NCBI GenBank assembly: GCA_024763115.1
Contig: JANTGB010000180.1
Span: 1-5,464 of the forward strand
Length of the DNA stretch: 5,464 bases
DNA from: Desulfobulbaceae bacterium
GTDB lineage: Bacteria; Desulfobacterota; Desulfobulbia; Desulfobulbales; SURF-16
Direction: 5' to 3'
Shown: positions 5,371-5,464 of the stretch, piece by piece
How the letters are laid out: every line of letters begins with the position of its first letter
How positions within the stretch are numbered: the stretch's first letter is position 1
Translations under genes and position numbers: made by a program
Notes under the pieces: model-generated
Databases searched by the model: none
The model's input: only the letters and a program-made list of their open reading frames with translations
Told to the model about the DNA's origin: nothing

Positions 5371-5464
5371 GTAAGCGTTCACCAGCACCTCATCTTCGCC
5401 CGTTTGGGCCTTCTCGAATAGCACAAGTATGCTTCGAAGTCCCAAACGAACGAATCTAAGGCAC
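5371..5464 (-). repeat. Large imperfect hairpin repeat upstream of the cytochrome operon
   Basis: The left arm (5371-5424) is an imperfect inverted copy of the right arm (5429-5464, continuing as bases 37-50 if the ends join). The best core is CGTTTGGG at 5401-5408 against CCCAAACG at 5441-5448. Over the first 39 left-arm positions there are ten differences. On the minus strand seven of these become G-U pairs (5376, 5380, 5386, 5387, 5391, 5399, 5400) and three are mismatches (5393, 5394, 5409). On the plus strand the same seven are A-C mismatches. Two 2-base bulges lie near the apex at about 5414 and 5419. A minus-strand transcript would run from this element toward the cytochrome genes 200 bases away. 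No U-tract follows, so it is not a standard terminator. Confidence 0.75.
5429..5464. repeat. Right copy of 36-bp terminal direct repeat
   Basis: Identical over all 36 bases to window positions 1-36 and truncated by the window end. It is also the right arm of the hairpin starting at 5371. Confidence 0.95.

Noticed and set aside
5371..5464. Integron attC recombination site
   Set aside because: The palindrome lacks the paired core-site consensus (RYYYAAC and GTTRRRY) at its ends, and no integrase or cassette organisation is seen.

Overview
The window reads as a stretch of chromosome from an anaerobic, cytochrome-rich bacterium. Two twelve-heme c-type cytochromes, a thioredoxin-fold thiol oxidoreductase and a SPASM radical SAM enzyme, with moderate base composition and GGAGG-type ribosome binding sites, fit the Desulfobacterota (former Deltaproteobacteria) best. 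That assignment is an inference, because no phylogenetic marker is present.

Layout. Bases 1-404 hold no convincing gene but contain several short inverted repeats. A two-gene plus-strand unit follows: a PlsC-type 1-acyl-glycerol-3-phosphate acyltransferase (405-1154) and a radical SAM/SPASM protein (1157-2197), separated by 2 bases. Bases 2198-2566 are a repeat-rich convergent intergenic region with a perfect 25-bp tandem duplication and a strong hairpin. The other three genes are on the minus strand: a TlpA/ResA-like protein (2567-3130), then, beyond a repeat-bearing spacer and a clear intrinsic terminator (3282-3334), two paralogous dodecaheme cytochromes (3390-4358 and 4381-5169). The cytochromes are transcribed from the right end as one operon, with the 5169 gene first. 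Bases 5170-5464 are their upstream region and hold further repeats and half of a large hairpin.

How the genes may work together. The cytochromes are exported (one or both probably lipoproteins) and resemble electron conduits. Each is built of three tetraheme modules, so the locus looks like module triplication followed by gene duplication. The TlpA/ResA-like protein could keep heme-binding cysteines reduced for cytochrome assembly, although the terminator makes it a separate transcription unit. The acyltransferase and radical SAM enzyme form an unrelated or unexplained pair.

The most unusual content is outside the genes. A degenerate repeat family (roughly GTAAcyGyTCACCrGGCACC) occurs in nearly every intergenic space. 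The same 36 bases open and close the window. A large imperfect hairpin lies at that junction, and its arm differences are mostly G-U compensated only on the minus strand. The window is therefore either a 5,428-bp circle or a contig broken inside a multicopy hairpin repeat. The absence of any replication or mobility gene favours the second.
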